From an uncultured Desulfovibrionaceae bacterium (lineage in GTDB: Bacteria > Desulfobacterota > Desulfovibrionia > Desulfovibrionales > Desulfovibrionaceae): a stretch of DNA of 8,672 nt. Below, in pieces: positions 6,747-8,672 of this stretch. Each line of letters starts with the position of its first letter. Position 1 is the stretch's first letter. The position numbers were made by a program, and so were the translations under genes. The DNA is taken from the NCBI GenBank assembly GCA_947074125.1, contig CAMTOM010000045.1, positions 1-8,672 of the forward strand, in the 5' to 3' direction. The notes under the pieces are model-generated. The model ran no database searches and was not told where the DNA came from. It saw nothing but the letters and a program-made list of their open reading frames with translations.

Positions 6747-6764
6747 TTTATGGCGTCTTGTAAA
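6736..6764 (-). promoter_or_regulatory. metK sigma-70-type promoter
   Basis: On the minus strand, TTTACA (6759-6764; 5/6 of the consensus) and TATAGA (6736-6741; 4/6) are separated by exactly 17 bases. This predicts a start near 6729 and a leader of about 50 bases ahead of metK. The spacing, the position in the 150-base gap after tetR, and the palindrome just downstream all support it. Confidence 0.6.
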
Positions 6765-6828
6765 GATGATCCTGCGAATGAAAAGGTGGATATGGAAAAA
6801 GAGGATGTTGTTTGGCTTATATGGGGTG

Positions 6829-7434
6829 CTAGGGTGTTGTTTGTCGTGAGGGAGTGAGAGAATCCTGACAGAGTGCGAGCATGAGAGGAAGAATTTGCTC
6901 TGATGGTGTGAGAAAGCCGAGATTGACAGCACGAATCATTCCCACGAGGGTGCCTGTCAGGAGGTCGGCCATATCCTTGAAGGGAATATCCGCACGAATG
7001 CTGCCATCGTTCTGTCCTTCCTGGAGCGCTTCCAGAAAGTGCTTTTGCAATAGGGCAAAAATCATACGGTTTTGATTGTAGGCATGTGCGCCAGGTTCAC
7101 CGTAGTGACCAGGGGCATCCCGAAAAACAAGAGAAAATTCTGTACTGTTGCTTTGAGCAAAAATATAGCAGGCACGCATAATATCCTGAATTTTTTTACT
7201 GCCATTCTCTGGTTTGCTGACTTCAAGAAATTTCAGAACATCTGTTGTAATTTTGGTATGCAGCCGCTCAATAAGCTCAATAAAAATTTCTTCCTTATTC
7301 TTGAAATGGCGGAAAATAGTTCCCTCAGCAACGCCCGCTTCTCTGGCGAGCATGGCTGTGGATGTTCGGATATATCCGTGTGTGGCAAAAAGTTGTGTTG
7401 CTTTTTCCAGAATCTGTTCTTTTTTCTGGCTCAT
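6829..7434 (-). CDS. TetR/AcrR-family transcriptional regulator
   Basis: This 201-aa one-component repressor-type DNA-binding protein has an N-terminal TetR helix-turn-helix: ILEKATQLFATHGY (8-21), then TAMLAREAGVAEGTIFRHFK (26-45) with the recognition helix at about 36-45, then KEEIF (47-51). The rest (about 55-190) is the helical ligand-binding and dimerisation domain, whose sequence does not reveal the ligand. The length is normal for the family. The start at 7434 has no strong Shine-Dalgarno sequence; it lies 29 bases after the trmI stop, so translational coupling is likely. TetR proteins often control an adjacent transporter or enzyme, but here the neighbours are a tRNA methyltransferase and metK, and no divergent target is present. 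Its target is therefore unknown; the metK operator candidate is one possibility, though its form does not point clearly to TetR. Confidence 0.92.
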   Translation of the reverse strand: MSQKKEQILEKATQLFATHGYIRTSTAMLAREAGVAEGTIFRHFKNKEEIFIELIERLHTKITTDVLKFLEVSKPENGSKKIQDIMRACYIFAQSNSTEFSLVFRDAPGHYGEPGAHAYNQNRMIFALLQKHFLEALQEGQNDGSIRADIPFKDMADLLTGTLVGMIRAVNLGFLTPSEQILPLMLALCQDSLTPSRQTTP

Positions 7435-7463
7435 ATGTGGTCTCTGCTGTTTCGGTTCGGGAG

Positions 7464-8336
7464 TCAGGAAATATTTTCAGTGGAGCTGTCCTGACTGTCA
7501 AGGCGGGCAAGGCGGGCTGCTTCCTGCTTGCGTTCACGTGTACCCAGAGGTCTGCGGCGCATGAATTCCTCACTACAGTGCTGCTGGCGGCAGAAAACAA
7601 GAAATCCTGTGTGCCCAGTCATTCTGTCTGCTGGACGCAAGCGGTCTGCGACAGGTTTCCAGGGGCGGAGCAGGAGTTCGCAAACATCAATATCGCTGAA
7701 AGGACCTTTTTCCAAGCCGAGCAAAAGACGGCTTACCTGGTCTGTTGTTGGCAGCAAAAAGCCCAGCATGGCTCCAGGGCGCACCGCAGCAGCGGCATGA
7801 TGTAAATAGTCCCAGGGAGTACGCACATCAAGGAAAAGAGCATCTGCATTCGCTACGGTAAAGCCTTCTGCAATGTCGCGGTGATGGAAGGTGACATTGC
7901 TGCCTACACCAGCCCAGTCAAGATTGCGTTTTGCCAGCTTGTGGAATTCTTCCCGCGCTTCATAGGTATGCACATGTCCTGTTGGACCAGAAAACCACGA
8001 AAGGGCGAGTGTCAGACCTCCAGAGCCGGAACCAGCCTCAATGACTGTACGGTCAGGGCCAATGCCCAATCGCATACAGATGTAGGCAATGTCTTTGGGA
8101 TAAATGATTTGTGTCTGACGTTTCACATTTCTGATAAGGTCAAACAGGGAAGGCTTTTGGATGAGTACGGGCACGCCAAGGCTGGTATAAGCCTCACTGC
8201 CAAAATCCATTCCAGCAATATCAGCAGCTTTGAGAATGCCATCACTGCTGTGCCAATCCTGTCCTTCTTCAAGGCGTTTCAGGTAACGTTTTCCTTTGGG
8301 GGTCACATAAATGACAAGAGAACCGTAAGCTGGCAT
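7464..8336 (-). CDS. trmI: tRNA (adenine-N1)-methyltransferase, TrmI family (m1A58)
   Basis: This 290-aa SAM-dependent enzyme is predicted to methylate N1 of adenine 58 in the T-loop of tRNAs. An N-terminal beta domain contains VTPKGKRYLKRLEEGQDWHS (11-30), typical of TrmI/Gcd14. It is followed by IYPKD (78-82), the SAM-binding loop EAGSGSGGLTL (100-110), the ribose-binding acidic residue in HTYEAREEF (123-131, Glu126), and the catalytic-site motif LDVRTPW (169-175), with Asp170 in the place of the catalytic aspartate. GHTGFLVFCR (241-250) ends the core. A basic tail of about 40 residues (RRRPLGTRERKQEAARLARL) extends beyond the usual core end and may contact tRNA. The start at 8336 has a GGAA about 7 bases upstream. 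The upstream gene ends 33 bases earlier in the same reading frame. Confidence 0.92.
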   Translation of the reverse strand: MPAYGSLVIYVTPKGKRYLKRLEEGQDWHSSDGILKAADIAGMDFGSEAYTSLGVPVLIQKPSLFDLIRNVKRQTQIIYPKDIAYICMRLGIGPDRTVIEAGSGSGGLTLALSWFSGPTGHVHTYEAREEFHKLAKRNLDWAGVGSNVTFHHRDIAEGFTVANADALFLDVRTPWDYLHHAAAAVRPGAMLGFLLPTTDQVSRLLLGLEKGPFSDIDVCELLLRPWKPVADRLRPADRMTGHTGFLVFCRQQHCSEEFMRRRPLGTRERKQEAARLARLDSQDSSTENIS

Positions 8337-8369
8337 AGAGTTTCCAAAAGCGATGCACGGGGCATCGGA

Positions 8370-8672
8370 TTATGGTGATTCCCAGTATTTGGGGCAAAAG
8401 AAGATATTTTTCATGCAAGCCCCCGCAAGGAAAACCTTGCCGGGGACGGGGACAAAGCCCATATGGCTTTCGGCTAAACGTGTGTGCGACGCCTCGAAAG
8501 CCTGACGCCACAGAACTTCTGCATCCCGTGCCGACTCCTTTGGGGGTTTAGATCTCGCTGTCGCAGCCTTACCAGGTCTCGTCTCCGTTTCAGAACTTGC
8601 CCCAGTCTCCCTCGGTCCTGCCGGCCTGCCCTTCGGCCTTGCTCCCTCTCGCCTCTGTCTCTCCTCTTCTTC
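8370..8672 (-). CDS. Unrecognised protein, 3' end only (runs off the window)
   Basis: A frame open from the window edge (8672) ends with TAA at 8370-8372 and gives the last 100 residues of a protein whose start lies outside the window. The first ~50 residues are a low-complexity, charged Glu/Arg/Lys/Pro/Ala/Thr linker (EEEERQRREGARPKG...). The last ~50 look folded: AEVLWRQAFEASHTRLAESH (51-70), then MGFVPVPGKVFLAGACMKNI (71-90) and a CMKNIFFCPKYWESP end with two cysteines 7 residues apart. The other two minus frames stop inside the region and give Arg-rich, unlikely products. The linker uses AGG/AGA arginine codons more than the neighbouring genes, as low-complexity stretches often do. I do not recognise the family. 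It probably forms an operon with trmI. Confidence 0.65.
   Translation of the reverse strand, partial: EEEERQRREGARPKGRPAGPRETGASSETETRPGKAATARSKPPKESARDAEVLWRQAFEASHTRLAESHMGFVPVPGKVFLAGACMKNIFFCPKYWESP
8421..8445. other. Strong hairpin inside the 3' end of the partial gene
   Basis: On the plus strand CCCCGCAAGG and CCTTGCCGGGG pair over 10 bp with one bulged C around an AAAA loop. A second hairpin lies beside it, AAAGCC (8454-8459) with GGCTTT (8465-8470). Neither is followed by a T-run in either direction, so they do not look like a complete intrinsic terminator. They fall inside the coding frame. Confidence 0.5.

Noticed and set aside
6679..6828. Riboswitch in the metK leader
   Set aside because: The predicted leader is only about 50 bases and is dominated by a DNA palindrome; there is no room or sequence for a known SAM aptamer.
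8269..8511. An 80-codon minus-strand frame starting with GTG across the trmI start
   Set aside because: It is out of frame with both trmI and the better-supported upstream partial gene and overlaps the trmI N-terminal coding region.

Overview
The window carries a run of chromosomal housekeeping genes, all on the minus strand, from an anaerobe-like Gram-negative bacterium of intermediate G+C content. The MetK, AroC and TrmI sequences read like those of Desulfovibrionaceae (Desulfobacterota). This placement rests on recognising protein families by eye, not on a search, so it is a moderate-confidence inference. There are no rRNA or tRNA genes, CRISPR arrays, insertion sequences or phage genes.

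In the direction of transcription (from the right end leftwards), the order is: the 3' end of an unrecognised gene with a charged low-complexity region (8672-8370); a TrmI-type tRNA m1A58 methyltransferase (8336-7464); a TetR-family regulator (7434-6829); metK, S-adenosylmethionine synthetase (6678-5506), with its own promoter and a palindromic operator candidate; a 396-base spacer; an NhaC-family transporter (5109-3754); aroC, chorismate synthase (3659-2592); recD2, a helicase (2561-300); and a weakly supported small ORF (207-13 or 243-13). Short gaps suggest that the tail gene, trmI and tetR are cotranscribed (33- and 29-base gaps), and that aroC and recD2 are too (30-base gap). No convincing intrinsic terminator was found, so read-through between groups is possible.

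Functionally, metK makes the SAM that TrmI and other methyltransferases consume, and the NhaC-type carrier downstream could import methionine or another organic anion. AroC closes the shikimate pathway and RecD2 acts in DNA repair. The coding part is ordinary. The unusual signals are non-coding: (i) a 7+7 bp palindrome placed between a good -35/-10 promoter and the metK ribosome binding site, and (ii) the metK-nhaC spacer, which holds two imperfect ~35-bp direct repeats exactly 300 bp apart, a 13-bp perfect inverted repeat, and a canonical four-tract G-quadruplex motif on the template strand. I found no complete novel system; these regulatory structures are the points worth a second look.
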